A stretch of DNA of 64,000 nucleotides from Polyodon spathula (Eukaryota > Chordata > Actinopteri > Acipenseriformes > Polyodontidae). Below are positions 10,774 to 21,428 of this stretch, piece after piece. Within the stretch, counting starts at the first letter, position 1, and every line of letters starts with the position of its first letter. The stretch spans positions 23,712,283 through 23,776,282 of the forward strand of contig NC_054538.1 in assembly GCF_017654505.1 (NCBI RefSeq). The letters are read 5' to 3'. The notes beneath the pieces were generated by a model. The model was not told where the DNA came from. It made no database searches and saw nothing but the letters and a program-made list of their open reading frames with translations. Made by a program: the position numbers and the translations under genes.

Positions 10774-11655
10774 TTTAAATCTTTCCTTCCAGTTAATCTG
10801 TGGAAACCAGGCCCATATCTCAGGCATTCATGACCTAGCTTTGTTCTGCATAGGGCAGTGCAATAATAGCTCTGTTTGTTCAAGTAATACAGATGGTTTT
10901 CACAAACTGTGTCAAATTGTGGAAATAATCTGGAAATGGGTAAATGAAAGTTGTGAATCAGAGGAGAAAAGCATGAAATTAATATTGCTCACACAAGACT
11001 TACAGAAAATTATAAAACCTAGTGGGCCCTAGATATTTAAGTGTGTGCAAATGCTGTCCTGTTTTTAAAGAAACATTTTCAATTGTAAAACTAGCATGGA
11101 ACAGTTAAGTTGCAGCTATGTGCAGTTTTCCCCCAAAAATGTATGTTTTGTAATAGAATACTGCCAGCTATGAAAATAGTGTGGCATACAAAGAACAAAT
11201 TGAAATGAAACAATCCCTGATTATAACACAGTGTTGAAACTCTACCGTCTTTCTTAATATTTATGTGTTCTCAATGTTGCATGCAGTCTGTTTCCTAAGT
11301 TACAGTATCCATGGAAACCATGTCTTATCATGTATGTTCATTCAACACAAACCTCCTGTCAGTGTTAAACCATGACAATTTATTTTATTTTTTTTAGTGG
11401 AAAATGAAATCTGTAGATGTATTTTTGCAGCATATCAACAAAAATGGAAAGAAAACATGCCTTACATCTGTGCTTTGTCTATTAATGGTGACTATGTTAT
11501 TACTAATTAATCTGGAAGCCTGGGATGTTATGATCCCCAGGTAGAAATGTGACCCCATCAGCTTGGGGTTCATTCTGGACACATTTAAATATGATCCCAT
11601 CGATTTGGGATTAAGGATCTCCACTTTCGGGTTATCCCAATTATCCGGCCACCCC
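10771..11655. other. EYS intron, no gene
   Basis: Unique-looking AT-rich sequence. At 11540-11650 several short inverted blocks occur around ccccat/tgggat motifs, possibly a degraded repeat. No exon seen. Confidence 0.5.
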
Positions 11656-11726
11656 ATATATATATATATATATAGATATATATATATATATATATATATA
11701 TCTATATATATATATACTATATATTT
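11656..11726. repeat. Interrupted (TA)n array
   Basis: TA run with GATA/TCTA interruptions that are mirror-symmetric about its centre. Confidence 0.93.
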
Positions 11727-11887
11727 TTTGTTTTTACAACAATTTCAAACTTTTCTCAAAATAAATAACCCACAGTAACAACATGTTAGGTTTACCCCAG
11801 GTGTGCTAGCAAAAAGATCAAACAAATACATGGTTAATACCAGATCTGTACAGCTACATTGTCTGAAACCAAAATGGATCTGCGGTC

Positions 11888-12236
<349 letters not shown>

Positions 12237-12248
12237 CATCTTATACAG

Positions 12249-12459
12249 GGGTTGTTGGTGCGAGGTGAGCTGAGGACACCCTGGCTGACCTAGGCCCTTC
12301 CCACCAGGGCAGCGCTCTGTCAATTATGCGCCACCCCCTGGGGTCTCCCGTCCACGGTCGGCAGTGTAATATCATGGACTCGAACCATCGATCTCCAGTC
12401 TATAGATGCATCTTGCATTCCACGCGGAGTGCCTTTACTGGATGCGTCACTTGGGAGCC
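12249..12459 (-). repeat. tRNA-derived SINE (minus strand)
   Basis: The minus-strand head reads GGCTCCCAAGTGACGCATCC, with an A-box-like region, and the B box GGTTCGAGTCC lies at 12376-12386. The body that follows, rich in gccgaccgtgg and caggggg blocks, matches a SINE type I recall as abundant in sturgeons and relatives; that attribution is unverified. The acceptor stem does not pair well, so it is not a functional tRNA. The tail is truncated at about 12249. Confidence 0.65.
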
Positions 12460-13099
12460 GCTCAAATTCTTGTCAGTTTATTGATTTTCATCAAATTATA
12501 TTACAAAAAAATAAGTCAGGTTTAAAAAACAATGTGGTAGTAATAGCAAAGCATATTTTATTCTTGTTTGAATAAAAAGTGTAGTTTACCTTAAATGTAT
12601 TTTCGATATTTAAAGGCACCAAAGTATTTATTTATTTATTCCTGAATTAGCACAATTATTTAAGTAGCACCTAGGTGAACCTAGTAAAAGTCACCTCTAA
12701 TTTTTCACTCGAGTGACACCGCCATAGGTATTCTATTAAACCATGGTGACACACTAGTTTCCTCAAGCTAGCTGTGCTGGCTTCTTTTGGCTGTACTATA
12801 TGCTGTGTATGTGTTGTTTTGTTCACATTTTTTCCCCCATTGACACCACTCAAAATACAAACTGGCAATAGGTGTAAATTGGAAAATACAGGAAAAACAT
12901 ATCCGATTACCAAACAAAAAATACCAGGTAAGGTAACATTGTTAATAATGAAAAAAATAATATATGGAAACTATTAACAATATGTTTTGACCTGAGATGA
13001 AAAATACTTTAAGTTTATAAAAAACTTGTATGTTAAAGCTTTGTAATTAGGGGCTATTGCTTCACGTATTCTCTCATTTTTTTCCAAACTTGTGCTCAG
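12460..13099. other. Intron before exon B, nothing recognised
   Basis: AT-rich; polypyrimidine tract and acceptor for the EYS exon at 13100. No repeat identified. Confidence 0.6.
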
Positions 13100-13250
13100 G
13101 CAATATTTAACCCCTTGTGAAGCTGAAGTGACTGTGTCTGGCTCACTGACAGTGAGGAGCATGCCCAGTAATAACTGGTCAGGACTTACAAATCAGAAAA
13201 CAGGACCTCTTTTCATTGGTGGATTACCTCTTAGCTACTGGCCCAATCAG
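13100..13250 (+). CDS. EYS: EYS exon B (laminin-G domain, C-terminal half)
   Basis: This is an internal exon of 151 nt. A pyrimidine-rich tract (13070-13085) and the acceptor tgctcag precede 13100; the donor gtaaatg is at 13251. Its first base closes the split Arg codon of the previous exon, then 50 codons follow. They include the conserved block YLTPCEAEVTVSG and the laminin-G hallmark GPLFIGGLPLSYWP, where the FIGG turn marks the late part of a laminin-G fold. The exon ends on a complete codon (phase 0). The PCEAE...FIGGLP arrangement is characteristic of EYS as I recall it. No frameshift or stop is present, so the exon looks functional. Confidence 0.92.
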
Positions 13251-15663
13251 GTAAATGTCTAAATTTTGTTTTTATCACATATGCTTTCTCACATATGCTT
13301 TAGTTAGTCAGCAAATGCACAAAAGATAAAACAAAAAGGCAGTTACAAAACTCAAATACATATAGTAGTTTACATTGTACAATGTAATATTGTTAATCAT
13401 TTCAAATATTTGCATGAGTGCACAGTATATTATAACAAAGTGGTGGGTGTTTCAATGTCCACTTAATTTTGTACCTTTATGTCCTTAAAGAATTCTTGCC
13501 AAATGTGTTGCAAGCTTTTTTTTTAAACAGGCAGTGTCACCAAATCAATTACATTAATTGCTCATAACATTTTTAGCTTTGGAAGAGCCAGCTGCCTTCT
13601 GCATGTGACGGTTAAATGCACATCAACCTTTGTAATTGATTTTTTTTTTTTTTTTTTTTTTTTAACGGATATTATTCTGATGGTTGTTAAATTAATATTC
13701 TATGAATATAATGACCATTCCAAGAGTTCTGCTATAATAGAAATGTATACCTGGTCCAGGTAAATATTTTTTTTCAGGAACATACTGTACAGTAGATATA
13801 AATAATGATATTATAGCAATTATCTGGGTCAAAGGTTTAACAGCACATAAAAGAGGCTGCGGAGATATATATCGGCTTGAAAGTCCTGGGCTCCCCACTC
13901 AGGGATAATTTTTCAGCATGCCTAATGTATAGCCACAGGGAAAGAAACCAAATTCCCTAGACTTTCCCTTTAAGCTAGTGGCACTCGCCAGTGGTGCTTT
14001 AAATCCATTCAAGGTGCTTATTCTAACCATGTCTCATTTATTGAATCGAAGCCTTGTTCCAACTAGACCTTTCATTGTTTAATGCAATCTGTGTGTTCAG
14101 TTAGGCAGTGAAATTCCTGATTGGTTCAAGGTCCTGGATTGGAATGGATTGGAAGAGCTGCTATATTCCTGTATGGCGCAGACAGAATTATTCAGTCCTG
14201 TCATACACTATTCTTCTCCACTGCTCACATTCAACTCTCCCTATACTCCTGCCTGCCTTGGATGTTGTACTAACTACCCTAACATCCTGCCTCTTGTTCC
14301 TGTCAAACTCCATCACTCTCTGACAACCAGTCCTAATGACAGACCCAAAGCAATGGCAGTAAGAAACAAAAAGTACTCAGTTAAGCAGGGCCTCTCCCAG
14401 GTTGGACTACTGTATGCTTCCTGCTAACCATCTTTGCACACCTAGTGCCTAAATGTGGCAACAAGCACAGTCAAACCACCCTACTGTTTTAGAAGTGGGT
14501 AACATGAGGGGGGAGAGGGTACCTTCTGGCTGGTTATAATATAAACGAGAAAAGTGCTTGGAAGTTTTTCTAAAACGCTGAACATGTAACCATCTTCTTA
14601 TTAAATGAGAGAGGGGTTTTTTGTTGTTGTTGTTTTTTTTTTTTTTTTTTTTGCAAGGACAATCTTACTCACAAACAAAAGTGCCATCCCAATACTCAGC
14701 AAATTGTCATTTCCAGATCCCCAGGACTTCATTTGTTTCTCCCTTTATGAAAGGGCATGGTTTCATCTGGTGTAATAGTATTGATTGGAAGTTGACATTA
14801 ACAGCTGCCTTGTTTATCCCAGCATTACATGGACAATTTAATTCAATGGAAGGCTGAGAATTGTGAAGGTTAACTTTTATAGTTCACTTGTGTTTCCAAG
14901 AACATGGTCATTCATCAACACAATTCTGTTGAAAGCCAAATTGCCATTAAGAGATATGGAATACTAAAATATGCATCTAAGATACTTATAGAGCATTGAC
15001 ATATATATGGTGATGTCTTGTTATAAGGCAGTCCTTTATACTGTGGAACAGATTATGAGACGCTATGGCCAGGTTCAGAATTTGTCCCTTCATGCCATTA
15101 CTCTAGCACTTTTACGGTGAAACTCAAATTAAATGGTCTCATACATATTACCCCTGATTACAGAATAATAAAGGAGGATCGCTGTGTTGGTAACATTTCT
15201 ATATTTATGACAAGTATTTCACAACTAACTTAGGACATTTGTAGAAAATTAGAAAACTAAATGAAATAGTCACCGACAGTTGGAGTAGCTTTATATGTAA
15301 TTTACTTTTATTGAAAAAAAGCCCTTTCTGGCATTTACCAACTGATAAGAGCAGTGCTTGATTAGACCAGGGTAACATAAAGACAGGAAAATGAAATATA
15401 CTTGCAATCCTTGCATTAATACTGTTGTGTGATTTAGTCATTTGCTCTTGGGCTGTTTCAAAAGACCAATAAATAACTAATTGATTTTTTAAATGTGTAT
15501 CTTTTAAAAATATATTACAATAAAAAGAAACTGTATTCTGCTTGTTTGTTTTGAAACAATGTATACCATAATTGTACTGTACAGCATACTATTGATCGTT
15601 TGTGAATGTGTAGTTGCCTTTTGAAATGATAACAGTGATGAAAAGAAGTGCTTTATTTTTCAG
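13251..15663. other. EYS intron (2.4 kb), no gene
   Basis: Contains T tracts at about 13640-13663 and 14633-14652 and otherwise unique-looking sequence. An open frame at 14149-14427 has no recognisable domain and no splice support. Confidence 0.6.
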
Positions 15664-15776
15664 GCTGCTGAACCTTTATACAACTTTACTGGCTGCATTG
15701 AAGTAATTGAAATCAATAAGCTGAGTCGCTTATTCCCTTCCACTGCTGTGGGCAGCAACAATGTCAACAACTGCAG
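15664..15776 (+). CDS. EYS: EYS exon C (end of laminin-G domain)
   Basis: This is an internal exon of 113 nt: acceptor tttttcag before 15664, donor gtaaaat at 15777. It begins in phase 0, matching the previous exon, and gives 37 codons plus AG. The segment NFTGCIEVIEI followed later by NNC is the terminal laminin-G motif, whose two cysteines normally pair by disulfide. The NFTGCIEVIEIN string is a strong EYS signature from my knowledge of the family. The AG overhang joins the G at 24960 to make Arg. Confidence 0.93.
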
Positions 15777-16999
15777 GTAAAATACACAGTGTACCGATTC
15801 ACGCGTTTAATGAACAAAATCAGCCTTATTTTGTACTCTGTTTGATTTAAAACAAAATCATAAATTTTGCTTTACAATGTTAAATGTCTGGCCCAAGTAA
15901 GCTGTTATCAGAAATTTTAGATTTCTTGGGCAACCAATTCAGATAGTTTGTTTTTAAAAGTGAACATCTCAGCTGTGACCCTGCACATTGCACAGAAGTA
16001 GGAACAAGTCAAAACATTGGTCTAACTTTTTTTTTTTTAATACAATATCCTTATTTTTTTATTGAGTGTTTGAAGTTATGGATACTGGCAAGACAATCAA
16101 GCATTCATTTTATGTTTGCCATTATACCGTTAACACCATATTCAGGTATGCTGTTGTTTGAATAACTAAAATAGACCTATTTGGCATTCATTCACAGTTT
16201 TCTCTGATTCTACATACTGTAAATATTAGGTCATGGTAACCCACATACACATGAAAGTTAAACTTGAGTAGCTGATCAGTGAAAGACTATATTTTGCTCA
16301 CATTTGATGAAAGTAAATTGTCTGCACTAATTCCTCTGGTGTTTTCCTCCAGGGGTGATTTATTGATCCCCAAACATCACATAATACAAGAAAAATATTT
16401 TTGAAAAGTGGTGAACGACAGACCAGTTACTACTTTTAGAGCGTCTGGTCTTATTTTGATTACCAAAAAAAACCATCCTGTTTTATATGTACATTTAGTG
16501 CACTCACAAAAAAAAAAAAAAAGCATTATCAATTTTTTAAAATGTTTTTGTAAAACTATTTTATTATTTTTTGCAAGGTACATTTTAAAGTGAATGGAAA
16601 AATTAATATACACATATAATTATCTAAAGAAAGCAGCTCTGTCAGCTTGTTCTGTTTAGCTGATTTAATCAGAACAGAAGTTATCTGATGACAAGTCTTG
16701 CTGCTGCTTATTTAATTTCATTCGCTACATACCCAATTAGCAGATGCATATTGTTGAGTTTCTTATGCAGTTGTCACATTAATTAAACTAGACACCCAGA
16801 TTTTAACAAAGCAGTTTTCAGCGGGTAACATATGCTTTGCATTTCTTTTTTTTTTTTTAATTCTTAACAAAAGCAAGAAAAATTGTTTGGATGGCAATAT
16901 TCAAATGCTATGTTACACAGGAAAAATGGAGAAAAAAGGTGAAAAAGCAGATGGAAATAGAATTATAAAAAAGGAGAAGAAGAGAGGGGTGAATGATAA
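15777..16999. other. EYS intron, no gene
   Basis: AT-rich sequence with A and T tracts (for example 16508-16521). Nothing else recognised. Confidence 0.6.
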
Positions 17000-17990
17000 C
17001 AAAAAAAAACAATGCAGGAAAGGGAGGTAAGAGAGCTTGAGTTGATCAAAATATGTCAAGATGGACTGTTAGGCAGGAATACACTGGCATTTTACACTGG
17101 GAGTGTAGTCATCTTCACATGCATTTAATAGGTGAGACAAGCAGAGTGAAGCAAAAAGTTTTAAGATATATTACAAGATCGTTGTCTATGCTTTTGTGTC
17201 GATTAAGTAGGTACCCAGAGAAGTGTTCCAAAGTAGAAAGGAAATGAGGGTGCCATGGTCACCCCTGGACCACACCCAGCACATCTTGACGGTCTTATGG
17301 TGAGATAGAGAGTGGCTATATAGCAATAGCAAAGAGGAGAGGAGAAATAAGGCAGCCACAATGTAGTGAACAATACTTAGAGTGTGTACTAACAGATGTT
17401 GGATATTAATACATCTAAATAAATAATTGAAGGGGGTAAGAGTCTCAAGACAGCGGGCCTTATCCAAGATTTTAACATCTGCATTGTGAAGGGAAATTGG
17501 GATGAATGAGTCACAATCAAGGGGATCCTTGAACTTTTTTAATAGTAATGCTATTAATGTTTGACGTAGAGTTGGAGGTAAAGATACAGGCATTAAAAAA
17601 ATAATCTGAGCACATAGATCTCAGCAAAGAAGAACGTTGAAGGATCTTATTTATTTTTGTATTCTATGGGGAGCCCATCTAGTGATTTGCAGGTATTATA
17701 TTTCATCATGTGAAAATGGCTCTTCCAAGCAAGCCCAGACAGTAGCTGAAACATTAAGATTTTAGACGTGTCAAATAGGGAGGGGTCTGCTGCAGATCAG
17801 ATGTATATACGGTTGAATATTTTTTTTAAATTGACCATTTATCTCCTGGTGATCAATAGCAGTTGAGTCTGATGATGTACTATTTCCAGTAATTGAGAAG
17901 CAGCAAGAGGAGTGAGTTAAGATTGTTTTAGCCTTGTTATCATGCTCATATACTGCATCATGATTAAAGCAGCAGTTATTCTGTTAGTTT
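17000..17990 (-). pseudogene. L1/Tx1-like LINE reverse transcriptase remnant
   Basis: Minus-strand frames give, in order: an SSDSTAIDHQEIN-like region before the RT, LEEPFSHDEI, KSLDGLPIEY, then LPPTLRQTLIALLLKK and KDPLDCDSFIPISL. Later blocks include LISFLLWNTSLGTYLID. These correspond to the canonical L1-type RT order (linker, 'kSpGpDGlP', 'LPpslrqA.I.LllKkgKDp...YRPISLlN'). Many stops and at least two frameshifts break it, and the catalytic YxDD region is not found. It is an old dead fragment antisense to EYS; the borders are approximate. Confidence 0.65.
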
Positions 17991-18030
17991 GGAGGATAAA
18001 AGATCACATTTTGTTTGCCAGGCTTTGTAC

Positions 18031-18090
18031 TGAATAACTCTTGGGTAGGTGCCTTTACACTGAATAACTCTTGGGTAGGTGCCTTTGCAT
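18031..18090. repeat. 30-bp tandem duplication
   Basis: The unit beginning tgaataactcttgggtagg occurs twice head to tail, differing only near the end (acac versus gcat). Confidence 0.95.
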
Positions 18091-18437
18091 ATTGTTGATC
18101 CAATTTTAAGATCAGTCAGCTCCGATATCCACCTGCACACAATGTATTCACCTAAGCTGTATAGCTGTATGCAGCAAAATTAATTTATGGGGTGGTTTTC
18201 ATGTCAAAAAAATCTTTGTGTCTATGCTGCTGTGAGCACAGAAGCAGAGTTTGGCCCATTTTGTTTGCACAAAAAAGACATAATCATGTATGCAAAATGA
18301 AATATTATGTATGTAATAACACTGTAAAAATATTATTGATTCATAATATTATGGATCTTTTTATGTTACTTTTAATTGTAGAGTTTGATACCTTTTTTAT
18401 TATTCAAATATAACAATTTAAATTGTTACTGAACAGG

Positions 18438-18900
18438 CTGTAGGGTTTCCTGCCTTGTTGTATGTATTCTTGCACTGTCTTCTTCAGCATAACTGTGATT
18501 GTTTTGATATTTTTAATGACATAACGTTGGTCATAAATCAGCTTTGACTAGTTATTTTTGTTTCACATCGATTATGCTTCTGGTCTTCTGAATTCATAAC
18601 ATTGGCTGCTAAAATCCAACTGTTCAATCAGAAACATTTAATTGGTTCCCGACTTCTCTTCCAAAGCTCAACATTTTGATTGTTTTTCCTGCTCGCTCTT
18701 GCACACGTTCAGAGGGGCGGGAACGGGTTTATTGATATACATGTGAAACGAAAATAGCTGGTCAAAACTGATTTATGACCAGCAATATTTTTATAAAAAT
18801 AGCAAAACAATCACGATTATATGGAAAAAGATATTGCTGGAATACATACAACGAAGCAAGAAACTAGGGGAAGTAATGCATTGTGTTTAAAGCCCTACAG
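18438..18900. mobile_element. Foldback-type non-autonomous element
   Basis: Left arm 18438-18568 and right arm 18741-18900 are inverted repeats with shared blocks ttgttgtatgtattc, gtgattgtttt, ggtcataaatcag and tttcacat. Outer ends are CTGTAGGG and CCCTACAG. The left arm lacks about 30 bp just inside the end that the right arm keeps. The spacer (about 170 bp) is unique and non-coding. The long-arm, small-core plan is that of a foldback MITE; the superfamily is unresolved. Confidence 0.7.
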
Positions 18901-19293
18901 TAACACCAAGGTATATGATTAGAATTCCAGGTAGTCTTAATGTAATATGTAATTATTTGACTAAACTGATCAAGTCAATGTAATAAATGAGTCATACTTG
19001 AGAGATGTGAAAAGTTAATGAACTGGAAAGGCTAATACAAAATTAGACCCATTTTATACTTAACATTCTAAATATATCAGATGTAATCCAAACTTTTTAA
19101 TGATAATTTAAAAATAATTAGAAGAATCTGCTGATATTCAAAACAACTGCTGAGCAAAAGATGTTGATATCCGCTTGATTTTTTTAAAATGTAAATTCGA
19201 TTGCCATGTAATTTAATGAGCTATTTTTTTAAAATAATTAATAAATAAATATACTGAAAATATGGACAGGAAAGATATTCATTTATAATAACA
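18901..19293. other. EYS intron, nothing recognised
   Basis: AT-rich unique-looking sequence between two mobile elements. Confidence 0.6.
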
Positions 19294-19666
19294 GTGCAGG
19301 TAAAATGTAATAATATGTGAGCATGGGGAATTGCACTTTTATTAATTCACGTGCAGTTGTACCGAGAATCCAATTGAATGATTGATTAGCAATCGAGGAG
19401 ACAGAGGTAATAAGAATAGTTAATAGTTAAAATACAAGCTCACCGTGTTTTGTCTGTATAGTCCATTTTGTTTGTCTTTTTGTTTTGGCTACGAGTGCCG
19501 TGTCCTTTGTTTTGTTTGTCTTTAAACATTTAATTTTCTGTCTGTTTCGTTATTAAATACTGAGCGAGAACAATCACTCAGCTGCACCAAACCCCACCTC
19601 TCTGTTGTTGATTTCCTGGTTCCTGGTTTTGGTCTGACTTCACCCACTGCAGCCGTCTTTGTGACA
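19294..19666 (+). mobile_element. LTR, family A (5'-truncated), of gag-bearing element
   Basis: Shares its first 100 bp with 7520-7620 and its end region with the 3' end of that solo LTR. An ATTAAA signal lies at 19552-19557. It ends ...ctttgtgaca, CA being the expected LTR terminus, and is followed by a two-base spacer and a primer-binding site. About 150 bp of the 5' part, present in the 7-kb copy, is missing. A partner LTR downstream of the gag-like ORF was not found. Confidence 0.7.
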
Positions 19667-19668
19667 TG

Positions 19669-19686
19669 TGGTGTCATCATGGGATT
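19669..19686 (+). promoter_or_regulatory. Putative tRNA-Leu-type primer-binding site
   Basis: TGGTGTCATCATGGGATT lies two bases after the LTR's terminal CA. The first eight and last six bases match the complement of the tRNA-Leu 3' end as I recall it; the middle differs and is one base short. Confidence 0.55.
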
Positions 19687-19771
19687 ACCAGCGCCTCCTA
19701 GTCGCAGACCAGAGCGGGAACCGTACTGTTTTTTTCAAAAAACAAACAAAACAAAAAAAAAAACAACAAAA

Positions 19772-21428
19772 ATGGAAGGCTGGAAAGAGCTCTTCAGTGG
19801 TCTGGTGGACCAAGGCTGGTGCCTTGCCTGCGGGGTGTACGGGCACGTGGTGGCTGTCTACCCCTTCCAAGAGGAGGAGGAGGAACTGGCCCAGGAGAGG
19901 AACGTGAAGAGAAGGAGTGGCAGGAAACAACTGCAGCAGCAGCCACAGCAACAGCAGGAGGAGGTCGGGATGACAGTTGGGAGTTTTCTTTTTAAAGAAC
20001 CTCGTGGCGGAGCTGTGCCCCAGCTGTGGGGTGTATGGGCACACGTTGGCCATCTGCCCCGTGCAATATACAGAGGTGGAAGTAATGCCTGTGTGGGAGG
20101 AGCCTGTGCATCCAGTGCCCAAATGGGGGGACCGTGAGCATCCAACGCCCAGACAGGGGGGCCATGAGCATCCAACGTCCAGACGGGGGTACCGTGGGAA
20201 TCCAAAGCCCAAGGGACTGCTGTTTCCACCTCTACCTGCAGAGGAAGAATGCCTGCTGGTTTCACCTCCACAGCCTGCGTGGAAGGAGGCCAAACATCCA
20301 CAGCCCAAGAGGGAGGGGTCAGTGCGTCCACAGCCCGCAAAGGGGGAGTCGGAGCGTCCACAGCCCAAGTCTCCACCAGCAGAGGGAGAATTCCTGCTGG
20401 TTCCGTCTCCAGCGTCGGTGGGAGAAGCCCTGCTTGCTCGAGGGCCACCATCGAGGGAGATCTGGGACTGGCTGGCCCAAGATGGGAAGCGTTGGGAAAC
20501 TTGGGAACAGCAACACCACCCAGTGTCCCTCCGAGACATCGCAGCCATGGTGTTCAACTACCTGGCTGCCGATATGGGAGGAGTCCCGCCTCTGGTCTCA
20601 TCAGGAGAAGCCCCAGCACTGTCTCTAGGACCAGAGGGAGAGGAGCCAACGCTGCTTTCCCCTGCCAGTGAGGGAGAGCCACACCAGTCCCCTTCAAGTG
20701 AGGGAGAGCCTCCGTCACCAATAGGCTACACGCAGCTCCCACCTCCATCGTCAGGAGACTACACACCTCCGCCACTTCTACTGCCAGCAGCAGAGCGGCA
20801 GGAGCTGCCTCTGTCTCCGCCACCTCCACCGGCAGGAGCAGAGCAGCTGGAGCTGCCTGTGCCTCCACCGGCAGGAGCAGAGCAGCTGGAGCCGTCTCTG
20901 CCTCTGCCACCTCCACCAGCAGAGGGCGAATGCACGCTGGGTCCCCTCCATCAGCAGAGGGTGAATGCCTGCTGGGTCCCTTTCCAACAGCAGAGGATGA
21001 AGCTGGAGCTGCCTCTGTCTCCATCACCATCAAGGGGAGAGGAGCAGAAGCTGCCTCTCCCTTCACCAGAAGGACCAGGACTAGATGCTGGCGGTCCTCA
21101 GCAGCCCTTGCGTAGGCTGCTGAGGGAAGCACAAGGAAGAACCACCCCAGCTTATCCTGACTCCCCACACATCATCACTCGGGGATGCCTGCATGACACC
21201 GCCCAAGGATGGCTCCAAATCATCGCTCGGGGGTGCCTGCCTGGCATCGCCTGGGGTTGCCAGCTGCTCCGCATGATGGGGTTGCCAGCCGCTCCGCATC
21301 GCCTGGGGTTGCCAGCTCTGCTTCGCCAGGGGTCGCCGTCAGCTCTGCTTGGCCACAGGGGTCAGTGTGGCTGGAGTCCCACAGGAGGGAGCTGCTGTAT
21401 TTACTGTGACACCTGTATCAGTACATAG
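19772..21428 (+). pseudogene. gag-like ORF: N-terminal zinc knuckles and Pro/Glu-rich repeats, frame-broken
   Basis: An ATG at 19772, 86 bp after the primer-binding site, opens a frame MEGWKELFSGLVDQGW that runs directly into a first knuckle CLACGVYGHVVAVY (19820-19861). Its last zinc ligand is Tyr instead of Cys. The frame then has a Glu run and Gln run. A second, intact knuckle CPSCGVYGHTLAIC (20016-20057, CX2CX4HX4C) lies in another frame, so a one-base shift separates them near 19975. From there about 480 codons stay open to 21428: Pro-rich repeats such as PPPAGAEQLELP and EGECLLG-like units, then a Gly/Leu/Arg tail. GC content is far above the flanks. Zinc knuckles plus LTR and primer site point to a Gag-like nucleic-acid-binding protein. 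No protease, RT or integrase follows, so the element is non-autonomous or deleted. The antisense 290-codon frame here is a composition shadow. Confidence 0.6.

Noticed and set aside
10121..10883. Open frames with long Tyr-Ile or Thr-His runs
   Set aside because: They are translations of TA and TG/CA microsatellites; the same applies at 11859-12159, 37787-38157, 40806-41042, 53466-53761 and 56246-56534.
12249..12459. Possible functional tRNA gene
   Set aside because: Has A and B boxes but stems do not pair and the sequence continues into a SINE body.
19685..20557. 290-codon open frame antisense to the gag-like ORF
   Set aside because: It lies entirely within GC-rich, repeat-coded sequence; the sense strand has LTR, primer site and zinc knuckles, while the antisense protein is low-complexity with no domain.
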